From Hirudinaria manillensis (Eukaryota > Annelida > Clitellata > Hirudinida > Hirudinidae): a stretch of 64,000 nt of DNA. Shown here one piece after another: positions 1 through 10,300 of the stretch. Where the stretch lies: contig CM067529.1 of NCBI GenBank assembly GCA_034509925.1, positions 10,151,001 to 10,215,000 on the forward strand, written 5' to 3'. The first letter of the stretch is position 1, and each line of letters starts with the position of its first letter. A program made the translations under genes and the position numbers. Under the pieces are notes generated by a model, which did not search any database, had not been told where the DNA came from, and worked only from the letters and a program-made list of their open reading frames with translations.

Positions 1-78
1 GCAGGGCGTCTCTTCCGTTTCATCGTATCCCATTAAGCTTCCCTACTCGAACTAATGACTTCTTGAAACCTGGAGACC

Positions 79-110
79 TATATAAAGGGATGAAATTAAG
101 TGGGCAGTCC
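79..110 (+). promoter_or_regulatory. TATA-box core promoter
   Basis: TATATAAA at 79-86 is followed about 27 bases later by an initiator-like GCAGTCC (104-110). The first ATG of the adjacent exon is at 168, which leaves a leader of about 60 bases. Spacing and order match a Pol II core promoter. The start site is inferred, not measured. Confidence 0.55.
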
Positions 111-167
111 TCTGCCTGTGTGTTCTAAATTTTGATATCACAGTCGTGACTCTATTACTCTGAGGCA

Positions 168-2035
168 ATGCCTCGTACTAACAATTTTATTGTTAAGGGG
201 AAACAGGGAAAAATGTCTGATGACGCCTTAGTGGAGATGATGAGGACATATTGCGAGGAGTGCTCATCACCTACTGAACTGTATGTCAAGGTAAGTCAAG
301 AATTGGGTTTGTGCTGGACTCAGAAGACCATCAACAAACTGAGGCGTTTGTACAACACAAAAGTGAAGGCAAGTTCTTAATTTTTGATAATAATCTGCTA
401 TTTAATTAATTAATATTATGTAAATAACGTATCAAATTATTTATATTTTTTATTAGCAAATATTCTCCGCATTATAATTGAAGATTACTTTTTCATTTTC
501 TATTTTTGTTTATGTATTCATTTTGTGTTTAAATAGAATTGTATTAAAAATGCTAGCTTAACAATGAAACAATTTGATGATAAAAATTTTAAGACAAAAA
601 AATCATTTTATAGCCTGTAGTGAAAGTGGTACCGAGAGAAAAGGTGACAAAGGAACCTGAATCCATCAACAGCAACGACTGCGTCTCATTCAATTTGAAG
701 GGAGGGTTTAAGACCATTGGTAGATTATTAATTATTAATTTGTATTTCAAAATTAACGGTGGGGCTAGACATTCAAAGCCAACTGCTGAAAAATGTTGTT
801 CTGAGCTAGGACTTCCAATAAGTAAAAAGAATATAACAAAAGTTTTACGTATCCTCGAGGTTAATATTATGGAAAACATGTCTCATCAGAGACATATTAA
901 AAGTGCACCAGTGGGTCAAGTATCGGATGGATACGAAAATATCTCTAGGACTGTAAGTTAAGAAACGCGTTTGTCTTGCATTACATAATTTTTTTAATAT
1001 AACCTAATTTAAATGAAACATCAGGTATCGACTGAAGAGACAACGGGATCCCAAGGATACACCCATGAAGAACCAATGGACCAAGCATTGGAAGGAGGAG
1101 AAAATATCACAAGCATGACAACGGTAAATTATGAATCATATTGGTGAAGATCGAGTTTAAGGAGTGATTCTTTAATTTAACTGAGTGAACATTATTAAAT
1201 TTATTGTTTTAGGAATACCAAGAAACCCACACGAACAATGAAACACATGCAGAAGATATTGAAAAACCGCGTGATCAAAGCTCAGCCAAGGTATAGTTGA
1301 TTTTTTTTTCACGATCTAAAAAACAAAGGATTAAAACAAAATTATATGTAATGTTTCGTGACATATGCATACACATAGCAAAATGATATGCAAACCATAA
1401 CTTATTTTACATATTTAATTATAGGAAGAGGTCCAGCGCATTTGGACTGCCAACATCTCGAAGAATCCACCACCTATTGAAATAAGAAAGAACGACCTAA
1501 TGAAGCTTTTGGAAAATCAAGAAGGACGACGTTTAAAGGATCTCTCATGTACAATCTCGGCGCTTATAAAACTCCATAATCCTTATTGCTGTATGAAATT
1601 CCGTAGGCACGAAGTTCTCACGAAAGGATCGAAACGAAAAGGATTACTTTTCTCTACTTTGGGGAGCTGCATGTTTGATGGTAAGAGAGTTTGATGCCTT
1701 ATTTCATCAACTTTTACTAAAATATTGAAATTTTGGCATAAAGGTTGCCCAGTCGGATTGGATTCAAGTTCTTCATAAGAAATGAAAAACCCCTCGAAGG
1801 TGTGATGACCTTTACATCTGGCACTTGCAGTCACGTGTCCGGTGAAGTGAGACGACGACCAATAAAAGGAAACTTGAGGAAGATTTTAGGCGAGCGTTAC
1901 AATGGACAAACAAGTTGTGGTGAAGCATGCAAACTGTTGGGCAAACTACCAAGTGATGTCTACGAATCAGGAAACAGAGACGGCATTCCTAATGATGAAG
2001 TAAAAATGATTTATTACAAATTGAAAAATGTATAA
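168..2035 (+). CDS. Possible six-exon gene of unknown function, frame broken before the last exon
   Basis: Exons by splice signals: 168-368, 614-952, 1025-1123, 1213-1290, 1425-1680, and from 1744. The first donor would be GC (AAG|GCAAGT), giving a GC-AG intron; the others are GT-AG. The first four introns all fall in phase 0, and the joined frame stays open through exon 5, which supports a real gene. Exon 5 ends in phase 1 at a strong donor (GATG|GTAAGA). Joined to the only good acceptor, the frame stops at 1776-1778 after ten codons, for about 335 residues. The neighbouring frame (1745-2035) is open for about 96 codons. It carries a pattern G-x-C-x-H ... R-R-x-I-K-G ... G-N-R that I associate with uncharacterised MULE-like transposase-related proteins; this is inference. 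A one-base indel, pseudogenisation or an assembly error would explain the break. Function unknown. Confidence 0.45.
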
Positions 2036-2099
2036 TGCATATATTTGTACCCTTTAAGGCAATACGCCAGAAGGCGTATGATCACAGGAAAGAAACTAT

Positions 2100-2440
2100 G
2101 TTCAACAGACTAAATGCAACAGAGTGAAAATGGCTAAAAGTCGTCAACAAGAAACAGCGGATCGGCGTCAAACACGATTCCAAGATCAGAAAATCCAAAA
2201 AAAAAAAAGAGAAAGTTTTTCATAAAATTTCAGATTTTTATATTTTATATGAAAAAAAATGAAAAAAACGGACAAAGCTTCTTAAATAATAATAATAAAT
2301 AAGTTAATTTGTAGAGCGCCATATTCATTCGTCCACCGTTTTCGTTTCACACAAAATTTTAAATTCTTCATATAGGCGAGTTGCTTTTGACTTCTTAACT
2401 TCGTTTTCATGATGAGTGTCTTCCTTCTCTTCCATAACGT
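2100..2440 (+). repeat. Diverged dispersed repeat, left copy
   Basis: Two blocks (about 2100-2190 and 2326-2440) match, with many changes, blocks at about 31370-31465 and 31773-31885, in the same order and orientation. The first block contains a short open stretch starting ATGGCTAAAAGTCGTCAACA. It encodes a Q/R-rich peptide (MAKSRQQETADRRQ...) like the repeated R-x-x-E-T motifs seen near the start of some Helitron-type helicases; that link is inference. The right-hand copy has an in-frame stop there. Probably a relic of a transposable element or segmental duplication. Confidence 0.55.
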
Positions 2441-2450
2441 GGACAGGACC

Positions 2451-2653
2451 TCTCTGAGGCTTCATATGAGAAGCCATACCGACGAGAGGCCTTTAAATGC
2501 TCTGAATACGGCAAGGCCTTTAAACAAAGTTGCCATTTGCGGACGCATGAAAGGGTGCAAAGCGAATTAAAGCCGTTCAAATGCCAGCTCTGCGAGGCGG
2601 AGTTTCGTCAGGTTTCCAACTTGATAGTTCATAAGAAGTCAAACCACAGTTGA
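2451..2653 (+). pseudogene. C2H2 zinc-finger protein relic (last exon)
   Basis: The beginning, in one frame, encodes the end of a finger and a classical linker (L-H-M-R-S-H-T-D-E-R-P). After a single missing T in the run at about 2491-2494, the next frame continues with F-K-C-S-E-Y-G-K-A-F, a further finger C-Q-L-C ... H-x4-H, and a stop at 2651-2653. In the first complete finger the second cysteine is replaced by tyrosine. AATAAA at 2705-2710 lies about 52 bases after the stop, so this looks like a former 3' exon. The frameshift plus the lost zinc ligand argue for a pseudogene. A possible acceptor (GGACAG) lies just upstream at about 2446. Confidence 0.7.
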
Positions 2654-3081
2654 AGAAGTTTATTTTTATTTTATTTTTTTAATTTTACGTATGTAATGTG
2701 ATTCAATAAAATTCGTTCGTCGGCAAAAAATATTCGACTTTGTTTTCTCTCAAATCGAGTAAATAAATAAAAAAATAAATATAAAAAAATAAATAAACAA
2801 ACAAAATAAAAACCAGTATTTATTTATTCAACTAAATTTATTAATACTTTTTTTAAAAATTATATATTTAATTATTTTATTTAATTATTAATAAATAAAA
2901 TTGGGCCTAGAAAATAAAAATTGATTACATTTCATAATTTAATTAAATCATACGGATACTTAATTAATTAATCATATTCTGAATCTTTCGAATGATGCGT
3001 CGAGCGCACGTTCCAAAGATAACTTACTGACATCTGGTTATCAACAATATACACAAGACAATACAGAAGACAAATACAATT
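2654..3081. other. AT-rich spacer and upstream region of RPB2
   Basis: Apart from the zinc-finger relic's polyadenylation signal (2705-2710), this stretch is A/T-rich low-complexity sequence. No TATA box or initiator stands out close to the RPB2 ATG. A less AT-rich segment from about 2990 to 3081 probably carries the RPB2 leader. Confidence 0.4.
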
Positions 3082-6000
3082 ATGACCGACTGTCAGACAT
3101 TAGTGTGGGACTTAATCCAGGCTCATTTCGAAGAAAAGGGTCTTGTCAGCCAGCAGATTGATTCTTTCAATGAATTCATCCAGAAATCCATCCAGCAGAT
3201 CGTTTCAGATGCACCGGCCATCGAACTCCAAGGGGAGTTACAGCACCGGAAGCATGCAGAGAAAGCCACGCGCATCGTCATAAAGTTCGGTCAGATATAT
3301 CTCTCTAAACCGGTACACTTTGAAGCAGACGGAGTGCCCAATTTGATGGTGCCGAACGATGCCAGACTCAGGGACCTTTCCTACACCGCACCTATTTACA
3401 TTGACATTACCAAGACTTTCATAGGAGACGAAGAAATAGGCAAAGAAACAAAATACGAAAGAGTGAAACTCGGACAAATTCCGATCATGGTCAAGTCAGA
3501 TTATTGCAGCCTGCACGGATTGTCAGAAACGGCTCTCAATGAGAAAGATGAATGTTCCATGGACCCGGGAGGCTACTTCATCATTAATGGAATGGAAAAA
3601 GTCATAGTAGCTCAGGAAAGAATGGCTAGCAACAATGTCATGGTCTTTAGAAATAATATGGGCACGTTTCTTTACAGGGCTGAAATCAGATCAGTTGACA
3701 TAAATTCATCCAGACCAGCTAGCACTTTCATGATCGCCCTTAAGAAATCTACCAAGGATTTTCTCGGACAGCGTCTGGTTGCCATTATGCCGTACGTGAA
3801 ACAAGAAATACCAATCTTGGTTGTTTTCAGGGCTCTCGGATTCGTCTCCGATAAGGAAATTCTGGAGAAGATGGTCTACGATATGAATGATCAGGAGATG
3901 ATCGAGATGCTGAAACCATCCATCGACGAAGCATTCTGCATTCAGGATCAATCGGTCGCTCTCAGCTTTATCGGCTCGAGAGGTGCAACGCCGGGAACTA
4001 CAAAGGAGAAGAGAATAAAGTTTGCCAGAGAACTTCTCCAGAAGGAGGTATTGCCACACGTCGGAACTGACGAATTCTGTTCCACGAGTAAGGCATATTT
4101 CTTGGGTCACATGGTGCGCAGACTCTTGGAAGTTGCTCTTGGCAGAAGAAGGGAGGACGATAGAGATCATCTCTCAAACAAAAGGGCAGACATGGCAGGC
4201 CCTCTAATGGCCAGCTTGTTCAGAATATCGTTTAGGAATGTTTGTCAAAACTTGAAGTTTTACGGCCAGAAATTTGTCGATAAAGGTCAAGACTTTAATG
4301 TCGAGGCGGGTATCAGATCCAACACGCTCACAGAAGCCTTTAATTATGCCCTCGCCACGGGCAACTGGGGAGATAGGAAGAAGGCTAGCCAAAATAGGAC
4401 CGGAGTCTCTCAAGTTCTTAACAGGATGACATATGTGGCTTGCTTGTCTCATCTCAGAAGACTTAACGCTCCGATAGGTCGTGACGGTAAATTGCCAAAA
4501 CCAAGGCAACTTCACAACACCCATCTGGGAAGGGTGTGCCCTGCTGAAACTCCCGAAGGTGCTGCTGTAGGGCTGTTAAAGAACTTCGCATTGATGTCAC
4601 ATGTTTCAGTCGGCTCACCTGCTAAGGCGTTGTTAGAATTCTTAGAATACAACGGGATGCAAAACTTGGACGACGTCGCCTATTCGTCCCTTTCGAGGGC
4701 AACAAAAATATTTGTCAACGGATGCTGGGTTGGAATTCACACCGACATAGACCAGATTTACATGTCACTCAAAAGTCTCAGGAAAAGCATAGACACAATC
4801 ATCTTTGAGGTGTCCATAACTAGGGATTTTGGCCACAACGAGTTGAAGATTCTCACTGACGGCGGCAGAATCTCCAGACCGCTGTTGACGGTGGGAAAGC
4901 ATGAACTCGTCTTAAAGAAAGTCGATCCTGACATTCTGAAAGATGTAACCAGCAATAAATTCGTTTGGTCGAAAATTTTGGCCAGCGGGGCAGTCGAATA
5001 TTTGGACATTGACGAAGAAGAAAACTCCCTCATTGCAGTGACTCCAGACGAAATCAGAGAGAGAAACAAGAATTATACCCATTGTGAAATCCATCCGTCC
5101 ATGATTCTTGGAGTGTGTGCCTCGATCATTCCGTTTCCAGATCACAATCAATCTCCTCGTAACATTTATCAGTCGGCCATGGGGAAGCAAGCCATCGGAA
5201 TGTACGTGTCCAATTTTGACAAGAGAATGGACACTTTGGCACACGTCCTTCTTTATCCTCAGAAACCACTCAGTGCGCCTAAATCTTCACAGTTCTTGAA
5301 ATTCAGTGAAATGCCAGCCGGAATAAATGCTATAACAGCCATCGCATCCTACACTGGATTCAACCAGGAAGATTCTATCATTATGAATGCTTCTTCCATA
5401 GACAAAGGTCTTTTCAGGAGCATTTTTTATAGGACTTATAAAGATACAGAAACCCAGAGGAACTTTGGTCAACAAGAGACCTTCGAAAAGCCAGACAGAT
5501 CGTGCGTTCAAGGAATGAGGAATTGTTTCTACGACAAACTTGGGGAAAGTGGCCTCATATCTGTAGGTGCCGTGGTTTCTGGCGACGATGCCATCATCGG
5601 CAAGACGGCCATCCTGCCACCAGATGATGGTGAAATTGGTGGAAATCCTCGCAGGCATACAAAGAAAGACTGCAGCACGTTCTTGAAGAAAGGAGAACAA
5701 GGAATAGTCGACAAAGTCTTGAAGAATATAAACAAAGATGGGTCTTTGCTCGTCAAAGTCAAAGTGAGAAACGTGAGGATACCTCAGATTGGAGACAAGT
5801 TTGCCAGTAGGCACGGACAGAAGGGTACCATCGGCATAACGTATCGACAAGAAGACATGCCCTTCACCGGCGAGGGCATCACGCCGGATCTAATCATGAA
5901 CCCTCACGCCATTCCTTCGCGTATGACAGTCGGTCACATAATCGAATGCCTCCAGAGTAAAGTGTCGGCATTGACGGGCGAGATCGGAAACTCTACACCG

Positions 6001-6543
6001 TTCAACGCCGACTCTGTCAACGTGAAAAGCATTTCAGACGTGCTTGATAAGTATGGTTATCATAAACATGGTAATGAAGTCATGTATAACGGATTCACTG
6101 GAAGGAAGATCAGAACCCAGGTATTTATCGGGCCGACTTATTACCAGAGATTGAAGCACATGGTAGAAGACAAGATTCACGCCAGGTCCCGAGGACCCGT
6201 TCAACTCTTGAACAGACAACCGATGGAGGGCCGGTCTAGGGACGGTGGACTGAGGTTCGGCGAGATGGAAAGGGACTGTCAGATTGCTCACGGTGCCGCC
6301 AGCTTCCTTAAGGAAAGATTGTTCGAGGTGTCAGATCCTTATCCGATCCAGATATGCAACGACTGCGGCCTCATCGTGATCAACAACCGGCAAAACAACA
6401 CTTTCAAATGTTCCTCTTGCGACAACAGAATCAACGTTTCTCAAGTGAACCTTCCCTACGCATGCAAGCTACTATTCCAGGAACTGATGGGAATGAGCAT
6501 CTGTCCCAGGATTGGAATCGAGAAGAAGGCCTTGACTTTCTAA
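3082..6543 (+). CDS. POLR2B: DNA-directed RNA polymerase II subunit RPB2, intronless
   Basis: Second-largest subunit of RNA polymerase II, which with RPB1 forms the active-site cleft in the nucleus. The 1,153-residue frame is collinear with animal RPB2 (about 1,174 residues). Landmarks: [10 protein letters not shown] (161-170), the fork/rifampicin-region segment [10 protein letters not shown] (484-493), metal-adjacent G-F-N-Q-E-D-S (759-765, usually GYNQEDS) with E763/D764, the basic [12 protein letters not shown] (904-915), [10 protein letters not shown] (1056-1065), and a C-terminal zinc site C1092/C1095/C1110/C1113. The usual acidic N-terminal extension (about 20 residues) is missing, and the C-terminal tail after C-P-R-I-G-I is atypical. 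No intron interrupts the gene, unlike eIF3m and the ERM gene nearby. It could be an old retrogene that has replaced or accompanies an intron-bearing gene. The unbroken frame and intact motifs indicate selection. Confidence 0.97.
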   Translation: MTDCQTLVWDLIQAHFEEKGLVSQQIDSFNEFIQKSIQQIVSDAPAIELQGELQHRKHAEKATRIVIKFGQIYLSKPVHFEADGVPNLMVPNDARLRDLSYTAPIYIDITKTFIGDEEIGKETKYERVKLGQIPIMVKSDYCSLHGLSETALNEKDECSMDPGGYFIINGMEKVIVAQERMASNNVMVFRNNMGTFLYRAEIRSVDINSSRPASTFMIALKKSTKDFLGQRLVAIMPYVKQEIPILVVFRALGFVSDKEILEKMVYDMNDQEMIEMLKPSIDEAFCIQDQSVALSFIGSRGATPGTTKEKRIKFARELLQKEVLPHVGTDEFCSTSKAYFLGHMVRRLLEVALGRRREDDRDHLSNKRADMAGPLMASLFRISFRNVCQNLKFYGQKFVDKGQDFNVEAGIRSNTLTEAFNYALATGNWGDRKKASQNRTGVSQVLNRMTYVACLSHLRRLNAPIGRDGKLPKPRQLHNTHLGRVCPAETPEGAAVGLLKNFALMSHVSVGSPAKALLEFLEYNGMQNLDDVAYSSLSRATKIFVNGCWVGIHTDIDQIYMSLKSLRKSIDTIIFEVSITRDFGHNELKILTDGGRISRPLLTVGKHELVLKKVDPDILKDVTSNKFVWSKILASGAVEYLDIDEEENSLIAVTPDEIRERNKNYTHCEIHPSMILGVCASIIPFPDHNQSPRNIYQSAMGKQAIGMYVSNFDKRMDTLAHVLLYPQKPLSAPKSSQFLKFSEMPAGINAITAIASYTGFNQEDSIIMNASSIDKGLFRSIFYRTYKDTETQRNFGQQETFEKPDRSCVQGMRNCFYDKLGESGLISVGAVVSGDDAIIGKTAILPPDDGEIGGNPRRHTKKDCSTFLKKGEQGIVDKVLKNINKDGSLLVKVKVRNVRIPQIGDKFASRHGQKGTIGITYRQEDMPFTGEGITPDLIMNPHAIPSRMTVGHIIECLQSKVSALTGEIGNSTPFNADSVNVKSISDVLDKYGYHKHGNEVMYNGFTGRKIRTQVFIGPTYYQRLKHMVEDKIHARSRGPVQLLNRQPMEGRSRDGGLRFGEMERDCQIAHGAASFLKERLFEVSDPYPIQICNDCGLIVINNRQNNTFKCSSCDNRINVSQVNLPYACKLLFQELMGMSICPRIGIEKKALTF

Positions 6544-6737
6544 AATTGCCTATCTAACATTATTATCTTACAAATTCTAGGCGATTTTTTAAACAATATA
6601 TAAAGTAATTATTTTTTTTTTAGTGAATGCAAATAAATCTATAAAAATAAAAATACAACTCTGTGTTTGTTTGAAAAATGTTCTACGAAAGTTAGAAAAT
6701 GTGTGGTTTTTCATTTCTTTACAATTAAAAATATATC
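6544..6737 (+). terminator. RPB2 3' UTR with polyadenylation signal
   Basis: AATAAA at 6632-6637 lies about 90 bases after the RPB2 stop in A/T-rich sequence. The retrotransposon array begins abruptly at 6738, only about 100 bases beyond the signal. Confidence 0.6.
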
Positions 6738-6980
6738 AAAGGGTTCAGAGTTGACCTCTTCCCAATAGAAGTTGGCGCAAGGGGCGTAGTCGGCAAGTCG
6801 ACTTACGCTTTCCTCACGAAAATAGGCCTATCTAGCCGAGAAAGAACGAAGACGATGACAAAGATGTCGGAAGCGGCGGAGGCAGCTTCGTTCTGGATCT
6901 GGCAAATGAGAGGCAAGGAAACATCTTCGGATGCCATAGCGAAAGGACCGGAGAAAGCCGCCGATCTCCGGTCAGAATAA
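6738..6980 (+). pseudogene. 5'-truncated retrotransposon ORF, left end of array
   Basis: Identical to the last 80 codons plus stop of the full ORF (residues 1136-1215). The junction with unrelated AT-rich DNA falls exactly at the first base of codon 1136 (flank ...atatatc, then aaagggttc). It lacks RT and most of the endonuclease domain, so it cannot be active. The 3' UTR continues unbroken into the first complete copy. Confidence 0.93.
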
Positions 6981-7304
6981 ATCCACCAAAGTAGTTCATC
7001 GCCCGAGAGGCGCGGAGCCGGTGACGGAAATGTCTGTTACCGCGCGCCGCTGCAAAGAAAATTTAAAGCCCAAGTCGATACAGTTGGGCGGCAGGGATGA
7101 CGGAAAGAAGGCCACTGAGAGTCATTGGGGCTAGGTGGCGTCGCTTCAGCGACTGAGTGCAGCGACGAAAGAAGCCAATGAGAGCTTTCAGTAGTCGCTC
7201 CAGTCTGGCACGTGATGGCATAAAGAGGCCAATGAGAGCCTTCCAAAGCCTAAGCTTCGAGTCCGCACAATGGAAACCGACAGGGACATCCGGCTGATCA
7301 CCGG
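6981..7304 (+). promoter_or_regulatory. Joined 3' UTR / 5' UTR of the element, with stem-loops and a triple repeat
   Basis: The same 324-base block recurs before every copy (add multiples of 3,972). Visible structure: a G/C-rich arm pair GGCGCGG ... CCGCGCGCC (about 7009-7048); GCCCAA ... TTGGGC (7068-7089); GTCGC-TTCA-GCGAC (7140-7153); three imperfect repeats with core AAAGA(A)GGCCAaTGAGAG at about 7104, 7167 and 7222; and ATCCGG-N7-CCGGAT (7288-7306), whose 3' arm covers the first two bases of the ATG. In related elements the 3' UTR is bound by the RT and the 5' end may form a ribozyme, so these folds are candidate processing, translation or priming signals. The border between the two UTRs cannot be placed from this sequence. 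Confidence 0.6.
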
Positions 7305-10300
7305 ATGCGGCCCACCCCCGGAGAACGTCAGGGGTTTCAAAGGGCCGAAACGTTCGAAGATGGGGGACCTTCTCTGAGGATCCCTGTCGGAAAGCTCCGA
7401 GGAGGAGTTTCCAGCATCTATACCACGGCAATGGCCATTTGGCACTCGGGAATAGACCGAGGGACAACCAGGAGAGCCTGGTGGCGACCTGGAAAGACAG
7501 GTGACGTCTCGGAAAGACGAGGTCGCGATTGGGCTAGCGACCCGCGCGATAAAACGACCGCTACTTCACCGGACTACGAAATATGCCCCCATGGTCCCAG
7601 CCGAAAGGAGGGGGAGAATGACGGACCATCAATGGACTCAAGGCTTGACCTGGCTACCAACAGACTTCCGAGTACGACTAACGCCCCGGACAATGGCATG
7701 TCTGGTAGCAGATGCGTGTGCGGAAGAGCGTTCGCGACCGAAAGGGGACTCAAGATCCACCGATCCAAGACAAATTGCGGGTGCAAGGCACAGAGACAGC
7801 GTACTACCGCGAAGGTGCGGGTAGATAAAACGCCGGACGACACCGGACCGGAGTCACACCACAGTTCCGCGTGTGTCCGAGTCTCATGCCCAGGACAAGA
7901 CCCCCCGAGAGCTAGGATCAGGTTCCCTCGAGGAAGCGATAAGGAAAGCTGGTCAGGACTGGATGAGGAGCTGAAGCGAGGGCTGAAGAAAGTCCTGAAG
8001 GATGGATCAGTGAAGTCCTTCAGCGACTTCATTTACGACAAATGTGTCGGAAAGTTTGGGGTCATCCCTGCAAAGGAACCTCAGAAGGTGCATGAATCCA
8101 GGCGACAGCGCGACATTAACCGTCTAAAGGGCGAGAAAAAGGCGCTTCGCCGACGGTGGAAAATGGCTAACGAAGATGAGAGAGAAGGACTCTCCGTCCT
8201 ATGGGAGGACGTTAAAAGACGTGTGAGGGACTTGCGCGGAGCTGAAAGAGCGCGGAAGAGGAAATACGAGAGGAGGAAAGCTATGAGAAGCTTCTTCAGC
8301 GATCCCTATAAGTATGGGAGATCGCTGTTAGATCCTCCAAAATCGGGTGTGCTTACTGTAGAGCAAGAAAAACTGGAGGAACACTTAGTCAGAACCTATA
8401 GTGACCTCCTCCAGCATGAGGCTCTTCAGGAAAGGCTGGACATTCCGGCGGTGCCGCTGCCAGCCAGCCCCTTTTGTATGGCGTCTCCTTCGCTCGAGGA
8501 GGTGAGAAGAGTCGTTAGAAAAGCGAGAAACCGCTCAGCGCCAGGACCCAATGGAGTTCCATATCTCCTGTACAAAAGATGCCCCAAGACACTATATCTG
8601 CTGTATTCCCTCGTCGAGGGGGCGTGGTCTTCCGCCACGATCCACGATGAGTGGAAAAAGGCAGAGGGCGTCTATATTCCAAAGGAGAAAGACTCCAGGG
8701 ATCTGAATCAATTCAGACCCATATCACTGCTGAATGTAGAGGGGAAGATATTCTTCTCCATAATGGCATCGAGGCTCACAGAGTTTGTGATGGCTAACCA
8801 GTACGTTGACATATCTGTCCAAAAGGGAGGAGTTCCAGGTGTACCTGGTTGCATCGAACACACCTCCATGATATGGGAGGCGATCCAGAGGGCCAGGAGG
8901 GGCCGGTTGAGTCTGTACGTAGTGTGGCTGGACCTAGCAAACGCATATGGGTCGGTGCCGCATCAACTCTTGTGGAAGACGTTGGAGGCACACCATGTGC
9001 CTCAGCCCGTTATCCGTATCCTCCAGGAATATTTTAACGGGTTCATGATGCGTTTCTCCACCCAAGCGTACACGACGAAATGGGTTCCTCTGCAGGTCGG
9101 GATAGCCATGGGGTGTGCGATCTCTCCGACCCTGTTCGTACTGGCGATGCAGATCCTACTGAAGGCAGTTGGGTCCGACATTCCAGAGGCGCACATTGGT
9201 AAGGGTGTGTATATGCCTCCAATAAAGGCATTCATGGACGACACCACCCTGATTATGAATAGGAAGCGAGTCGTTCAGGAAACCCTGGACAAGCTGGACG
9301 ACTTGCTAGGATGGTGTCGTATGGCCTTCAAACCTGCGAAGTCCAGGAGTCTCTCTTTGGTTAGAGGGAAAATTTGCAGGGACGCGTTCTTCGAGGTGGC
9401 GGGACAACGAATCCCCACAGTATCCGAGGAGCCTGTGAAGAGCCTAGGAAGGATGTTTGACGACTCGCTCACCGACAAGAGCATGAAGAACGCCATAGTC
9501 ACGCAAACCAGTAAGGGGCTGCAAGCGATCGAGGCGGCGCCGCTCCAGGGTCGTTTCAAAGTGTGGCTTTTGCAGTTTGTGCTCCTGCCCAGACTCCTTT
9601 GGCCTTTGACCATCTATGAGATTGGTCTATCGGCGGTCGAGGGGTTAGAGAGGAAAATCAATCGGCACACCAGGACATGGCTGGGTTTACCTCCAGCATT
9701 GTCGTCGGTTGCCCTCTACAGCAGGAGCGCGAGCCTTAGACTGCCACTTAGGTCCATCGTGGAGGAGTACAAACTCTCCAAAATCCGAACGCAGTGGATG
9801 CTCAATAACTCCGCGGACAACAGGATCCGTGAAGTTAATCCACTGCTCAGATCTGGAAAGAAGTTCCGAGCGCAGAAAGAGATCGACGAGTCAGTAAATG
9901 TACTGATGTTCGAAGAAGTGAGGGGTCCTATCCAGACAGACCGTCACGCAGTGGGATGGAACCACTTCCAAAAATGGTCCCAGGCCAGCTCATCGACCAG
10001 GGGTGCGATGATTGGCCAGGAGAGGAGGCGGAAAGAGGAACAAGATCGAGTCACAAAGGCCGTACAGCTAGCACAACAGGGTAAGTGGACAACTTGGGAG
10101 GATGTGATCCAACGGTCCCTTACCTGGAGCGACTTATGGAAGTTGTCTCCGCTCCGGCTGGCCTTTGCGGTAAGATCGATTTATGATCAGTTGCCTTCCA
10201 AGGACAATTTAAGGAGGTGGGGGTTAGTAGAAGACGGCAAATGTGGACTCTGCGACGGAGCCGAGACACTGCATCATGTGCTCAGCAACTGCACATACGC

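Noticed and set aside
3082-6543. RPB2 as a processed pseudogene
   Set aside because: The 1,153-codon frame is unbroken and the metal, basic-loop and zinc motifs are all kept. A functional retrogene remains possible.
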